Part shown: positions 26,338 to 35,575 of the stretch, one piece after another
How positions within the stretch are numbered: position 1 is the first letter of the stretch
Layout: each line of letters begins with the position of its first letter
Assembly: GCA_002331385.1 (NCBI GenBank)
Contig: DCYB01000010.1
Span: 62,001 to 126,000 of the forward strand
Reading direction: 5' to 3'
Length of the DNA stretch: 64,000 nt
DNA from: Comamonadaceae bacterium UBA2121
Lineage (GTDB): Bacteria > Pseudomonadota > Gammaproteobacteria > Burkholderiales > Burkholderiaceae_C
The notes under the pieces: generated by a model
What the model saw: the letters and a program-made list of their open reading frames with translations, nothing else
What the model was told of the DNA's origin: nothing
Databases searched by the model: none
Made by a program: the position numbers and the translations under genes

Positions 26338-26685
26338 TTAGGCGCAGAAAAGACGGTGGATGTGCTGCATGAGATCCAGCGCGCGCACATCGCTCAGGCG
26401 ATACCAGATGAACTTGCCCTCGCGGCGCGTGCTGACCACGCCTTCGCGGCGCAGTACGCCCAGTTGTTGTGAGAGGGTGGGCTGCTCGATGCCGGTGAGC
26501 TCCTGCAATTCCCCCACCGTACGCTCGCGCTCGGCAAGCTGGCAGAGCAACAGCAGCCTGTCCTCATTGCCGAGCAGCTTGAGCATGCTGACCGCTTCAC
26601 CCGCATGCGCGCGCAATTGGAGCAGGTCGAACGGCGCTGCCGCGTCAGGTGCACTGGCGAAGGAAGATGTGGCGTCGGAAGTCAT
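26338..26685 (-). CDS. bigR: ArsR-family persulfide sensor (BigR/SqrR type)
   Basis: A 115-aa winged-helix repressor. The recognition region is IEQPTLSQQLGVLRREGVV. Its only two cysteines are C48 (LLLLCQLA) and C114 (RLFCA), 66 residues apart, the same spacing as the redox pair C42/C108 known for BigR, which forms a disulfide or polysulfide link and releases DNA. It is the first gene of the operon with the two YeeE halves and likely represses it, with an operator just upstream at 26710-26733. Confidence 0.85.
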   Translation of the reverse strand: MTSDATSSFASAPDAAAPFDLLQLRAHAGEAVSMLKLLGNEDRLLLLCQLAERERTVGELQELTGIEQPTLSQQLGVLRREGVVSTRREGKFIWYRLSDVRALDLMQHIHRLFCA

Positions 26686-26709
26686 CGTGCGAGACGGTTG
26701 GTTTTGCCT

Positions 26710-26733
26710 ACATTATATTAAAAAATATATTGT
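26710..26733. promoter_or_regulatory. BigR-type operator palindrome
   Basis: TATATT (26714-26719), AAAA, AATATA (26724-26729) form a perfect dyad, extended by ACA at 26710-26712 and TGT at 26731-26733 with one mismatched pair. It lies 25 nt upstream of the sensor start and is far more AT-rich than its surroundings, like known BigR boxes. It probably overlaps the operon promoter. Confidence 0.7.
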
Positions 26734-26777
26734 ATGCCTGAACGCAGGACAGTGCCCATGTCCACGTCACGCGAGAC

Positions 26778-27608
26778 TCAGTGGGAGGCGGTGATCTGCG
26801 CGATATGTTGGGTGATGGTGGCTTTGGAGAGTTCGCCCGCGCGCATGCCGACCTGTTCGCCTTCAGCATTGAAGAACAGCGTGGTGGGCAGTGCGCGCTG
26901 GCGAATGGCGCGGCTGAGATGCTCCTCTGCGTCGATCAGCACATCCGCTTGCGGCAGGCTGAACTGCGCGGCTGCACGCAGCACCACTTCGGGCGCTTCA
27001 CCCTGATTGACCCAAAGAAAGCGCACGCCGGGATGGTCGGCCTGCGCTTGCACCAGAACCGGCATTTCACGTCGGCAAGGCGGACACCAACTGGCCCAGA
27101 GATTGATGACCACGGGGCGGCCTTTCAGTTCGGGCAAAGCCACGGGTTGCGCATTCAGCGCCACGCTGGTGAACTGGGGCAGCGATTGCTGCACCGGTGC
27201 CAGCATGGCAAAGGCGGCGTTGCCCACCAGCCAGATGGTGGCAAACAGCGCTGCGCCTGCGCCCACGGCGCGCGTGGTCTTGCTGCCTGCAATCCACAAC
27301 GCCAGAACGTAGATTGCCATGACAACCAGTCCCGCCAGAGGCTCCCAGCCGCCGTCGCGGATGTCGAAGATGCCCATCAGATCGCCAGAATAGGACGACG
27401 CATATTGAGCGACAAAAGCCAGCCGCGCAGCCACCAGAGAAAGAACCACCAGCAGCCACGTGTGCAGGTTGGTGTTGAGCCCTTGCTTGCGCGCGAGACG
27501 CTCACACAGCTGCGTGCCTGCGATCCATCCTGCCAGCAAAATGATGAATGCCCACGGAAGTGTGAGCGGCCCGATTTGCAGTGTCTGCCCCATGCCCGAC
27601 CAGTCCAT
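26778..27608 (-). CDS. Membrane-anchored TlpA-like thioredoxin
   Basis: A 276-aa protein. The N-terminal half has several hydrophobic segments (LPWAFIILLAGWIAGTQL and others) resembling a degraded Lgt-like membrane domain. The C-terminal half is a thioredoxin-fold domain with active site WASWCPPCRREMP. It probably serves as a periplasmic thiol-disulfide reductase. Start choices are ATG 27608 and ATG 27593, neither with a strong ribosome-binding site. It lies upstream of the BigR operon in the same direction, possibly a functional link to sulfur or redox handling. Confidence 0.85.
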   Translation of the reverse strand: MDWSGMGQTLQIGPLTLPWAFIILLAGWIAGTQLCERLARKQGLNTNLHTWLLVVLSLVAARLAFVAQYASSYSGDLMGIFDIRDGGWEPLAGLVVMAIYVLALWIAGSKTTRAVGAGAALFATIWLVGNAAFAMLAPVQQSLPQFTSVALNAQPVALPELKGRPVVINLWASWCPPCRREMPVLVQAQADHPGVRFLWVNQGEAPEVVLRAAAQFSLPQADVLIDAEEHLSRAIRQRALPTTLFFNAEGEQVGMRAGELSKATITQHIAQITASH

Positions 27609-27680
27609 TGAATCAAACTGGCGAGCATATCTACAAACGGGGCGGTCGTAGCGGCGCCCCGTCAAATCGGGCCGTTGGCG

Positions 27681-30600
27681 TCAGGCCAGCGTCATTAGGC
27701 TGGCATTGCCGCCCGCGGCGGCGGTGTTCACGCTGAGCGCGCGCTCCAGCACCAGTCGCTCCAGAGCAATGCGATCACCGCTTTCCAGCGGAGTGACATG
27801 CACGATGGCGCCATCGCGCTCGGCCAGTCGCGCGCCCACCTGTTGCAGCGATTGCGCGCTGCCAGCGTGCAGCACGGCGTCGAAGTGAACGCCGTCACGC
27901 GTCCAGTCCTGCGCCAATACGATGCGCTGCTGCACGGCAGCGGGCAGCTTGGCGCGCAGGGCGTCATGGCTGGCAGGCCACAGTGCACGGGCACCCACCG
28001 CCAGCACGGCGCTCAACTGGACCAGCAACGGCTCCTCGGTGTCGGCCACGCACAGCACTTGCTCACGCGGCAGCACGCGGTATTCGTTGCGCTCGCCCGT
28101 TGGGCCGGGCAGCGTGCACAGCAGACCGCCGCACGCGGCGCGCGCATGCTGTTCGCATGCCTTGACGATGCGATCGCGCTGCTGCTCCTGCGCCCAAGCG
28201 GCAAGCGCCTTGAGCGGCCCCTGCATCACGGTCTGGACGCTGGCGTCCGGCGTGCGCACGGCGGTCGCGTTGAGTGCCTTGTGCGCTGCATCTGCGGGGT
28301 GGCGCGACATCAGGCGCAGCATGTAGAGCGGTCCGCCTGCCTTGGGGCCTGTGCCGGACAAGCCTTCGCCGCCAAACGGCTGCACGCCCACGACGGCACC
28401 GACGATGTTGCGATTCACGTAGACGTTACCAGCACGCGCATGTTCGACCACGGTGGCCACCGTCTCGTCGATGCGCGTGTGCAGGCCCTGGGTAAGGCCG
28501 TAACCCGTGCCGTTGATCTGGTCGAGCAATTGGCCCAGCGCGTCACGCTCATAGCGCACCATGTGCAGCACGGGGCCGAACACTTCGCGGCCCAGTTCGC
28601 TCAGGCTGTCGAGCTCGATCAGCGTGGGCTTCACAAAGCAGCCAGCGGCGATGTCGCGTGGCTCCACCTCGGGCTGATACACCGTATGGCCCTTGGCGCG
28701 CATGCGCTCGATGTGCGCTTCGATGGTGTTGCGTGCCTCTTCGTCGATCACCGGGCCCATGTCCACGGCCAACTGCGTCGGGTTGCCCACGCGCAGTTCC
28801 TGCATGGCGCCGCGCAGCATCTCGCCAATGCGGTCTGCCACGTCCGCCTGCACGCACAGCACGCGCAGGGCGGAGCAGCGTTGGCCCGCGCTGTCGAATG
28901 CGGAGGACACCACGTCCACAACCACTTGCTCGGCCAGCGCGGACGAGTCCACGATGAGCGCATTCTGGCCGCCGGTCTCCGCAATCAGCGGAATCGGCTG
29001 GCCTTGCGGGTTCAGTCGTCCTGCCAGATTGCGCTGGAGAATGCGTGCCACTTCGGTGGAGCCGGTGAACATCACGCCCATCACACGCGGATCGCCCACC
29101 AGTTGTGCGCCTACGGTTTCACCGCGCCCTGGCAGCAATTGCACCGCGGCGGCTGGAACGCCTGCGCGGTGGAGCAGCGCCACGGCACGCGCAGCAATCA
29201 GCGGTGTTTGCTCTGCCGGCTTGGCCAGCACTGTGTTGCCGGCCGCGAGCGCCGCCGTCACCTGACCCATGAAAATGGCGAGCGGGAAATTCCATGGGCT
29301 GATGCATGTGACCGGGCCCAGTGGCACCAGATCTGCGGCATCCGATTCCAGCAGTTCGGCCTGCGCGGCGTAGTAGCGCAAAAAGTCGATGGCCTCGCGC
29401 ACCTCGGCCACGGCGTTGGACGCCGTCTTGCCTGCTTCGCGCATGGTGAGTGCCATCATGGCGGGCATGTCATCTTGCAGCAGATCGGCAGCGTGGCGCA
29501 GCATGGCCGCGCGCCTGGCGGGGGGCGTGGCGGCCCAGTTGGGTTGAGCCACTTCGGCCGCAGCCAATGCCACGTTCACGTCATCGCTGGTGGCTTCGCG
29601 CACTTCGCCCACCACTTCATCGCGATTGGCCGGGTTGGTGACGGGGCTGATGTCGCCCGCACCGGCTTGGGCGGCCAGCAGGGGCAAGGCGCCATGCGGT
29701 TGAGCAGCGCTGTGGCGCAGTGCGGCCTCGATGGCGGACAGCACCGTCTCGTTGCTCAGATCGACACCGGCGGAGTTGCTGCGCTCTGTTCCATACAAGG
29801 CGTGTGGCAGTGGAATGCGGGGGTGCGACAAGCCCACTTGCCCCTCTTTTTGCGCGTCGGCATCGACCGTGGCTACCGGGTTTTCGATCAGCGACTCCAG
29901 CGGCAACTGCTTGTCGGCCACGCGGTTCACGAACGAGGTGTTGGCGCCGTTTTCCAGCAGTCGGCGCACCAGATAGGCCAGCAGCGTTTCGTGCGTGCCC
30001 ACGGGCGCATAGACGCGGCAGGGGCGAGCCAGGCGGCCCTGAGCCGCATCGCCCACCACCTGTTCATACAGTGGCTCGCCCATGCCGTGCAGGCACTGGA
30101 ACTCGTATTGACCGGGTTGGTACGTGGCTGGATCGGCCAGCATGTAGATGGTGGCCAGCGTTTGCGCGTTGTGCGTCGCGAACTGCGGATAGATCGCGTC
30201 GGGCGCGCCCAGCAGCTTGCGTGCACAGGCGATGTAGGACACGTCGGTATGCGACTTGCGCGTGTAGACCGGATAGTCGGCCAGGCCATCGACCTGCGCG
30301 CGCTTGATTTCGCTGTCCCAATACGCGCCCTTGACCAGGCGCACCATCAGGCGGTGCTGGCTGCGGCGTGCGAGATCGATCACGTAGTCGATCACGAATG
30401 GGCAACGCTTCTGGTAGGCCTGGATGACAAAGCCGATGCCCTTGAAGCCCGCCAGCTCGGGCTCGTGGCAGAGCTTCTCCAGCAGGTCGAGCGAGAGTTC
30501 CAGCCGGTCGGCTTCTTCCGCATCGATGTTCAGGCCGATGTCGTAGCGCTTGGCCAGTTGCGCGAGTTGCAGCACGCGCGGGTAGAGCTCGGCCATCACG

Positions 30601-31448
30601 CGGGCGTGCTGGGCACGGCTATAGCGCGGGTGCAGGGCGCTGAGTTTGATCGAGATGCCCGGGCCTTCGTACACGCCGCGGCCGTTGGACGCCTTGCCGA
30701 TGGCATTGATCGCATCCACATACGATTGCATGTAGCGCTCGGCATCGTCGGCGGTGAGGGCGGCTTCGCCCAGCATGTCGTATGAATAGCGGAAGCCCTG
30801 CGCCTCCAGCGGGCGCGCGTGCTTGAGCGCTTCGGCAATCGTTTCGCCAGTGACGAATTGCTCGCCCATCATGCGCATCGCCATGTCCACGCCCTTGCGG
30901 ATCAGCGGCTCGCCGCCGCGCGCGGTGATGCGGCGCAGGGCGTCACGCAGGCCGCCTTCGCTGTGCGTGGCAACCAGCTTGCCCGTGATCAGCAGGCCCC
31001 AGGTGGCGGCATTGACGAAGAGGGACGGGCTGCGGCCCAGGTGCTTGTCCCAGTCGCCGGTGCCGATCTTGTCGCGGATGAGCGCATCGCGCGTAGCGGC
31101 GTCGGGAATGCGCAGCAGCGCCTCGGCCAGACACATCAGCGCCACGCCTTCTTGCGAGGACAGCGCAAACTCTTGCAGCAGACCTTGGACGATGCCCGCA
31201 CGGCCCTGGTCGGCCTTGCGCTCGCGCAGGTTGCGTGCGAGCTTCAGCGCCAGCTCATGCACCGGAGCTTGCAACGCGGCGGGCGTGCGCGCCAGTTCCA
31301 TCAGCGGGGCGAGCGCTTGCGGCTCGGGAATCCGGTACGCGGCAGTGATGGCCTGGCGCAGCGCTCCATCCACTTGCTCACGCGGAGCGAAGGGCTGTGG
31401 CGGGATGCTGGCGGTGGCGAACGCAGGGGAGAAAGAAGAAGCTGGCAT
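27681..31448 (-). CDS. putA: Bifunctional proline dehydrogenase / P5C dehydrogenase PutA
   Basis: Oxidises proline to glutamate in two steps. It is 1255 aa. There is no N-terminal ribbon-helix-helix repressor domain (the protein starts with a short Ser/Pro leader), so it is not an autogenous regulator like E. coli PutA. The FAD-dependent PRODH barrel includes GPGISIKLSALHPRYS and LNIDAEEADRLELSLDLLE. The aldehyde-dehydrogenase domain has its catalytic Cys858 in SAGQRCSALRV. The C-terminal region after about residue 1040 is the accessory domain of longer PutAs. It is divergent from an Lrp-type gene, the usual arrangement in many proteobacteria. Confidence 0.96.
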   Translation of the reverse strand: MPASSFSPAFATASIPPQPFAPREQVDGALRQAITAAYRIPEPQALAPLMELARTPAALQAPVHELALKLARNLRERKADQGRAGIVQGLLQEFALSSQEGVALMCLAEALLRIPDAATRDALIRDKIGTGDWDKHLGRSPSLFVNAATWGLLITGKLVATHSEGGLRDALRRITARGGEPLIRKGVDMAMRMMGEQFVTGETIAEALKHARPLEAQGFRYSYDMLGEAALTADDAERYMQSYVDAINAIGKASNGRGVYEGPGISIKLSALHPRYSRAQHARVMAELYPRVLQLAQLAKRYDIGLNIDAEEADRLELSLDLLEKLCHEPELAGFKGIGFVIQAYQKRCPFVIDYVIDLARRSQHRLMVRLVKGAYWDSEIKRAQVDGLADYPVYTRKSHTDVSYIACARKLLGAPDAIYPQFATHNAQTLATIYMLADPATYQPGQYEFQCLHGMGEPLYEQVVGDAAQGRLARPCRVYAPVGTHETLLAYLVRRLLENGANTSFVNRVADKQLPLESLIENPVATVDADAQKEGQVGLSHPRIPLPHALYGTERSNSAGVDLSNETVLSAIEAALRHSAAQPHGALPLLAAQAGAGDISPVTNPANRDEVVGEVREATSDDVNVALAAAEVAQPNWAATPPARRAAMLRHAADLLQDDMPAMMALTMREAGKTASNAVAEVREAIDFLRYYAAQAELLESDAADLVPLGPVTCISPWNFPLAIFMGQVTAALAAGNTVLAKPAEQTPLIAARAVALLHRAGVPAAAVQLLPGRGETVGAQLVGDPRVMGVMFTGSTEVARILQRNLAGRLNPQGQPIPLIAETGGQNALIVDSSALAEQVVVDVVSSAFDSAGQRCSALRVLCVQADVADRIGEMLRGAMQELRVGNPTQLAVDMGPVIDEEARNTIEAHIERMRAKGHTVYQPEVEPRDIAAGCFVKPTLIELDSLSELGREVFGPVLHMVRYERDALGQLLDQINGTGYGLTQGLHTRIDETVATVVEHARAGNVYVNRNIVGAVVGVQPFGGEGLSGTGPKAGGPLYMLRLMSRHPADAAHKALNATAVRTPDASVQTVMQGPLKALAAWAQEQQRDRIVKACEQHARAACGGLLCTLPGPTGERNEYRVLPREQVLCVADTEEPLLVQLSAVLAVGARALWPASHDALRAKLPAAVQQRIVLAQDWTRDGVHFDAVLHAGSAQSLQQVGARLAERDGAIVHVTPLESGDRIALERLVLERALSVNTAAAGGNASLMTLA

Positions 31449-31572
31449 ATGGAAATGTCAGAAAAAAGAGGGTTCGTTGAAATTGCAGCGATGTTCTCTG
31501 TTTTTCCTCCGAATTAATGTTCAAAATGCAGCCTAGGACAATGAATAAATAACTATGGATTAAGGATTTTTG

Positions 31573-32037
31573 GTGGAAATAGATAGGATCGATAGGAAAA
31601 TACTGCAAATTCTTCAAGAAGATGGAAGAATTTCCAATCTCAAGCTCGCCGAGAGCGTGGCGCTGTCTCCTACGGCCGTGCTCGCCCGCGTGCAACGGCT
31701 GACGCGCGACGGCTATGTTTTAGGCTATGAAGCGCGCCTCAATCCGTTGCTGTTGGGGGCGGGATTGATGGTGTTCGTCGAGGTGCTGCTCGATCGCACG
31801 ACGCCGCACGTGTTCGAAGAATTCAGCGCCGCAGTGCAAACGCGCCCGGAAATCATGGAGTGCCACATGGTGGCGGGGGGCTTTGACTATCTGCTCAAGA
31901 CGCGCCAGGCAGACATGGAGGATTACCGCCGGTTTGCAGGCGAAGTGCTGTGGCGCCTGCCCGGCGTGCGCGAAACCCGTACCTATGCGGTGATGGAGGA
32001 AGTGAAGAACTCCACACATCTACATGTGCATGGATAG
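31573..32037 (+). CDS. putR: Lrp/AsnC-family regulator, probable proline-responsive putA activator
   Basis: A 154-aa Lrp-type regulator: helix-turn-helix NLKLAESVALSPTAVLARVQRL, then the RAM domain with MECHMVAGGFDYLL. It is divergent from putA across about 120 nt of AT-rich DNA, exactly as PutR regulators are. GTG 31573 is best placed after AAGGA at 31562-31566; TTG 31570 is an alternative, and no ATG fits. It probably activates putA when proline is present and represses itself. Confidence 0.88.
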   Translation: MEIDRIDRKILQILQEDGRISNLKLAESVALSPTAVLARVQRLTRDGYVLGYEARLNPLLLGAGLMVFVEVLLDRTTPHVFEEFSAAVQTRPEIMECHMVAGGFDYLLKTRQADMEDYRRFAGEVLWRLPGVRETRTYAVMEEVKNSTHLHVHG

Positions 32038-32108
32038 ATGAACGTGGTTGGTCTTCTGCGTCGAAATCGCAATAATGGTTGGCAACTTCCATGGAAAGCG
32101 AGTGCATC

Positions 32109-32450
32109 ATGACCATTTTCACGTTCGCCCGTTCCGTGCTGCGCTGCAGTGCATTGGCTGCTGGCGCCATGCTCGTGGCGCAGCCAGTGTGGGCCAATTG
32201 CTATGAAGTGTATGGATCGAACCAGCAACTGCTGTACCGCTCCATGCGCGCGCCGGTGGATTTGTCGCGCAACCTGCACGAAACCGTGCCGCGTCTGGCG
32301 CCCGGGGCCCGGCTGGTGTTCTCGCCCAATGTGCAGGGCTGCGAAATTGAATACAACAAGCTCGACAAGCCCGCGGTTGTTGAAATTCAAGGCGACGGAT
32401 TTCGCTCGCTCAAGCCCCGGAGCAATCCGCGTCACGCAGAGCGCACCTGA
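32109..32450 (+). CDS. Small exported protein of unknown function
   Basis: A 113-aa protein with a signal peptide ending near VWANC. The mature part is a small beta-type domain with two cysteines (NCYEVYG and QGCEIEY) that could form a disulfide. I recognise no family. ATG 32109 is preferred; ATGs at 32079 and 32091 would add residues before the signal sequence. It is monocistronic. Confidence 0.62.
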   Translation: MTIFTFARSVLRCSALAAGAMLVAQPVWANCYEVYGSNQQLLYRSMRAPVDLSRNLHETVPRLAPGARLVFSPNVQGCEIEYNKLDKPAVVEIQGDGFRSLKPRSNPRHAERT

Positions 32451-32682
32451 AATTTGATAGCAGCAGAGTCAGGCCCTTGTGTCGTTTGCGGAATAGGCGC
32501 CCGCATTTCTTACAGACTGAAACTATGGGCGCAACTTTCAGACACAAGAAATGTCCAAGAACATGACATCCTGAAGGGCATGTCGCGCGTTATGAGTTCA
32601 GCAAGAAAGAAATCATGCGCCCGAATCCGGCGGCAGATCATTCATGGGAATGGCGAGCCGCCCTTCGTATAAGGAGAAATTC
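32451..32682. other. Intergenic spacer without recognised gene
   Basis: About 230 nt between two exported-protein genes. It holds only a short 72-codon frame with no ribosome-binding site and no recognisable sequence. The AAGGAGA ribosome-binding site of the next gene is at its end. No terminator hairpin is evident. Confidence 0.4.
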
Positions 32683-33051
32683 ATGATCCAACGTCGCTCT
32701 CTGTATGCTGTTGCCGCCAGTGCCGGCGTGGCACTCGCGTTGCTCACGGGTACTGGTGCAGCACAGGCCGGCGGTGGTGTGTCGTGGTCGGTGGGCATTG
32801 GTGTCCCCGGCGTGGCCGTGGGCGTCGCTGCGCCACAGCCTTACTACTATGCGCCGCCCCCGCCGGCGTATTACGCACCCCCGCCCGTATATGCGCCCCC
32901 TCCGCCGGTTTACTATCGCCCGGCGCGACCCGTATATTACGCACCGCCGGTGGTAGTGGGGCCACCTACTGTCTATTTTGGCGGTAACTACCGCGGTGGT
33001 CACCGTCACCACGGCCACAGGTATCACGGTCCTCGCCGTGACTGGCGCTGA
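32683..33051 (+). CDS. Pro/Tyr-rich exported protein
   Basis: A 122-aa protein with signal peptide (SAGVALALLTGTGAAQAG). The mature chain is dominated by YYAPPPP-type repeats and ends in a His/Arg/Gly-rich tail (GGHRHHGHRYHGPRRDW). Such proteins are common in Burkholderiales as small surface or periplasmic polypeptides of unknown role. The His-rich tail might bind metal. ATG 32683 follows AAGGAGAAATTC. It is followed by a strong terminator. Confidence 0.78.
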   Translation: MIQRRSLYAVAASAGVALALLTGTGAAQAGGGVSWSVGIGVPGVAVGVAAPQPYYYAPPPPAYYAPPPVYAPPPPVYYRPARPVYYAPPVVVGPPTVYFGGNYRGGHRHHGHRYHGPRRDWR

Positions 33052-33106
33052 TAAGCCATAAAAAGACACGACGCCTCCATGAAGGCGTCCGTCTCTGACC
33101 TCATCC

Positions 33107-33140
33107 AGCCTTGGTGCATGCCAGCACCAGGGCTTTTTTG
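33107..33140 (+). terminator. Rho-independent terminator
   Basis: An 11-bp stem (33107-33117 with 33124-33134, one G-T pair) with a 6-nt loop runs straight into a T-run ending at 33139. It ends the Pro/Tyr-rich protein transcript. A shorter 7-bp hairpin (GACGCCT/AGGCGTC, 33070-33089) precedes it. Confidence 0.85.
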
Positions 33141-33190
33141 CGTCGACGGGTAAGGCGTCTGGTTGCGACGAAATCACAAGAGGCTGGAAC

Positions 33191-33224
33191 GAAAAAAGGG
33201 CGAGGAGCCAATGCTCCTCGCCCT
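33191..33224 (-). terminator. Rho-independent terminator of norA-norB
   Basis: A perfect 12-bp stem (33197-33208 with 33213-33224) with tetraloop CAAT. On the minus strand it is followed by a run of six T (A-run 33192-33197). It lies 47 nt after the norB stop. Confidence 0.9.
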
Positions 33225-33270
33225 GTCAAACCCGAAAGCGGGCGTGCTTCTAGGCCGCTCTGACGCTTGC

Positions 33271-35553
33271 TTATCCGCGTGCCCGTCCGAGCTGGACGCC
33301 AGGCGTCAACGCCGTTGTGCGGCGATCCGCGAGGCCGATCACCACTTGCAGCGCCATCGACACCGCGCCCACGATGAAGACCACATCGCCGAACGTGCGC
33401 ACCCAGCGCAGGGTTTGCAGGATGGGTTGCTGCATGAACTCTTCGCTGCGTGCCCACCACAGGCCCTCGCTGGCGCTGGCAACGAACTGGATCACGCCGA
33501 TGGGCAGCAGGCTGGTGGAGATCATGAGCGCAAGCCCGATGTTCAGACCCCAGAAAGCGATGGTCATGAGCGATCCGTTGAATTGCACTTGCGGGCGCAC
33601 GTAGCGCAGCACCATCAGCGTGAAGCCGAGGGCCAGGAAGCCGTAGACACCGAACAGCGCAGCGTGTGCGTGCACGGGCGTCGTGTTCAGGCCCTGGATG
33701 TAATACAGCGAGATCGGTGGATTGATCATGAAGCCGAACACACCTGCGCCCAGCATGTTCCAGAACGCCACGGCGACGAAGCACAGCAGGGGCCACTTCA
33801 GGTTGTCCATCCAGGGGGCGCGCGTCTTCAGGCGCCAGTTTTCCCAGGCCTCGTGACCGAGCACGATCAGCGGAACCACTTCCAGTGCGCTGAACGATGC
33901 GCCCACGGCCATCACCGGCGTGGTCGTGCCGGCAAAGTACAGGTGGTGGAACGTGCCCGGAATGCCGCCCAGCAGGAACAGCGATGCCGATGCGAGGCTG
34001 GCCGTCGTCGCCATGTTGCGTGAGACCAATCCCATGCTGGAGAACACGAAGGCCAGTGCGGTGGTGGCGAACACTTCAAAGAAGCCTTCCACCCACAGGT
34101 GCACCACCCACCAGCGCCAGTACTCCATCACCGAGAGGCTGGTGCGCTCGCCGTAGAACAGGCCCGCGCCATAGAACAGGCCGATGGCGCCCACCGAAGC
34201 CGTGAGCAACGCCAGCAGGTTCTTGTCCTCGCCATTGCGTGCCAGCAGGGCGGGAAGCACGCCGCGCAACATGAGCACGAGCCACAGCAGGATGCCGACC
34301 CATTTCAGGATTTGCCACAGTCGGCCCAGATCGACGTATTCATAGCCTTGGTGTCCCAGCCAGAAATTCCATTCTGCGGGCAGCTTCTGCGCGATCGCCA
34401 GATAGTTGCCCACGAACGAACCTACACAGACAAACACCAGCGCCCAGAACAGCACGTCCACCCCGAGCTTCTGGAACTTCGGGTCCTTGCCGCCGTTGAT
34501 CACGGGCGCGAGGAACAGGCCCACGGCGAGAAAGCCGGTGGCGATCCAGAACAGCGCGGCCTGGATGTGCCAGGTGCGTGTGAGCGAGTAGGGGAACCAC
34601 TGCGATACGTCGATGCCGTAGAAGCCACGCTCCACCGTGTAGTGCGCAGTGAAGCCGCCAATGAACACCTGGAACACGAACAGTGCCACGACCAGGAACA
34701 GATACTTGCCCAGCGCGCGCTGCGATGGCGTGAGGGGGAATGACGTCAACGGATCGCGTGCCGGTGCCGGAGGCAGTTCTTCGTCGTGTTTGCGCAGGAA
34801 TGCCCAACCCCAGACCAGCATGCCGATACCGGCCAGCAAAATGACCACGCTGGCAATCGACCAGACGATGTTCTCGCCACTGGGCACGTTGCTGATGAGG
34901 GGCTCATGCGGCCAATTGTTGGTGTACGTGACGTGCGAGTCGGGGCGCTCGGTCGCGGCGGCCCAGGCGGTCCAGAAGAAGAACTGCGTGAGCTGTGTGC
35001 GGCGTTCGGCGCTCGGGAGCGTGTTCTCCTTCATCGCAAAGTGCTCGCGCGTCTTGACGAATGCCGGCGCGTCGGAGAACAACTGGTCGTAGTACTGCGC
35101 GGTCGTGGCCATGGCCGCGGCGCGGCGATCGCTCACCACCAGATGGTTGTGCGCATCCACGTTGTTGGCGCGGTACTCGCTCTCCAGTTCGGCGCGCAAG
35201 GCACCGCGCTGGCCGGCGCTCAGTTCGGCGTAGGGACGGCCGTGCGCTTCGTTGGCGGCGATGTCGAGCCAGCTCGTCAGTTCGCGGTGCAGCCAGTCGG
35301 CGGTCCAGTCCGGCGCCTGATAGGCGCCGTGGCCCCAGATGGAGCCCAACTGCATGCCGCCCACCGATTGCCACGCGGTTTGCCCATCCAGAATGTCCTT
35401 TTGCGTGAACAGTGGTTTTCCGCTGGCGCTGCTGACCTGATCGGGAATGGGTGGTGCGGAGCGATAGACCTCGGCACCGAAGTAGCCGAGCAGCCCGAAC
35501 ATCACCATGCACACGCCAATCAGCATGTACCAGTATTTTTTATAGACACCCAT
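33271..35553 (-). CDS. norB: Quinol-dependent nitric oxide reductase (qNOR)
   Basis: Reduces two NO to N2O at a haem b3 / non-haem Fe centre, taking electrons from quinol. The 760-aa length and the N-terminal periplasmic extension (fused NorC-like region without haem c) are typical of qNOR/NorZ. Metal-ligand segments are visible: RTWHIQAALFWIATG, WWVVHLWVEGFFE and GTFHHLYFAGT. It lies 22 nt after norA in the same direction and ends before a strong terminator. Expression should depend on NorR and sigma-54 through the norA promoter. There is no norC nearby, so it is used for detoxification or truncated denitrification. Confidence 0.96.
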   Translation of the reverse strand: MGVYKKYWYMLIGVCMVMFGLLGYFGAEVYRSAPPIPDQVSSASGKPLFTQKDILDGQTAWQSVGGMQLGSIWGHGAYQAPDWTADWLHRELTSWLDIAANEAHGRPYAELSAGQRGALRAELESEYRANNVDAHNHLVVSDRRAAAMATTAQYYDQLFSDAPAFVKTREHFAMKENTLPSAERRTQLTQFFFWTAWAAATERPDSHVTYTNNWPHEPLISNVPSGENIVWSIASVVILLAGIGMLVWGWAFLRKHDEELPPAPARDPLTSFPLTPSQRALGKYLFLVVALFVFQVFIGGFTAHYTVERGFYGIDVSQWFPYSLTRTWHIQAALFWIATGFLAVGLFLAPVINGGKDPKFQKLGVDVLFWALVFVCVGSFVGNYLAIAQKLPAEWNFWLGHQGYEYVDLGRLWQILKWVGILLWLVLMLRGVLPALLARNGEDKNLLALLTASVGAIGLFYGAGLFYGERTSLSVMEYWRWWVVHLWVEGFFEVFATTALAFVFSSMGLVSRNMATTASLASASLFLLGGIPGTFHHLYFAGTTTPVMAVGASFSALEVVPLIVLGHEAWENWRLKTRAPWMDNLKWPLLCFVAVAFWNMLGAGVFGFMINPPISLYYIQGLNTTPVHAHAALFGVYGFLALGFTLMVLRYVRPQVQFNGSLMTIAFWGLNIGLALMISTSLLPIGVIQFVASASEGLWWARSEEFMQQPILQTLRWVRTFGDVVFIVGAVSMALQVVIGLADRRTTALTPGVQLGRARG

Positions 35554-35575
35554 GATGGTCTCTCGCAGGTTGGTT

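Noticed and set aside
27798..30785. 995-codon plus-strand frame
   Set aside because: It lies wholly inside putA on the opposite strand and has His/Arg/Gly-rich composition typical of the antisense of GC-rich genes.
32454..32672. 72-codon frame between two exported-protein genes
   Set aside because: No ribosome-binding site, no recognisable sequence, and atypical composition.
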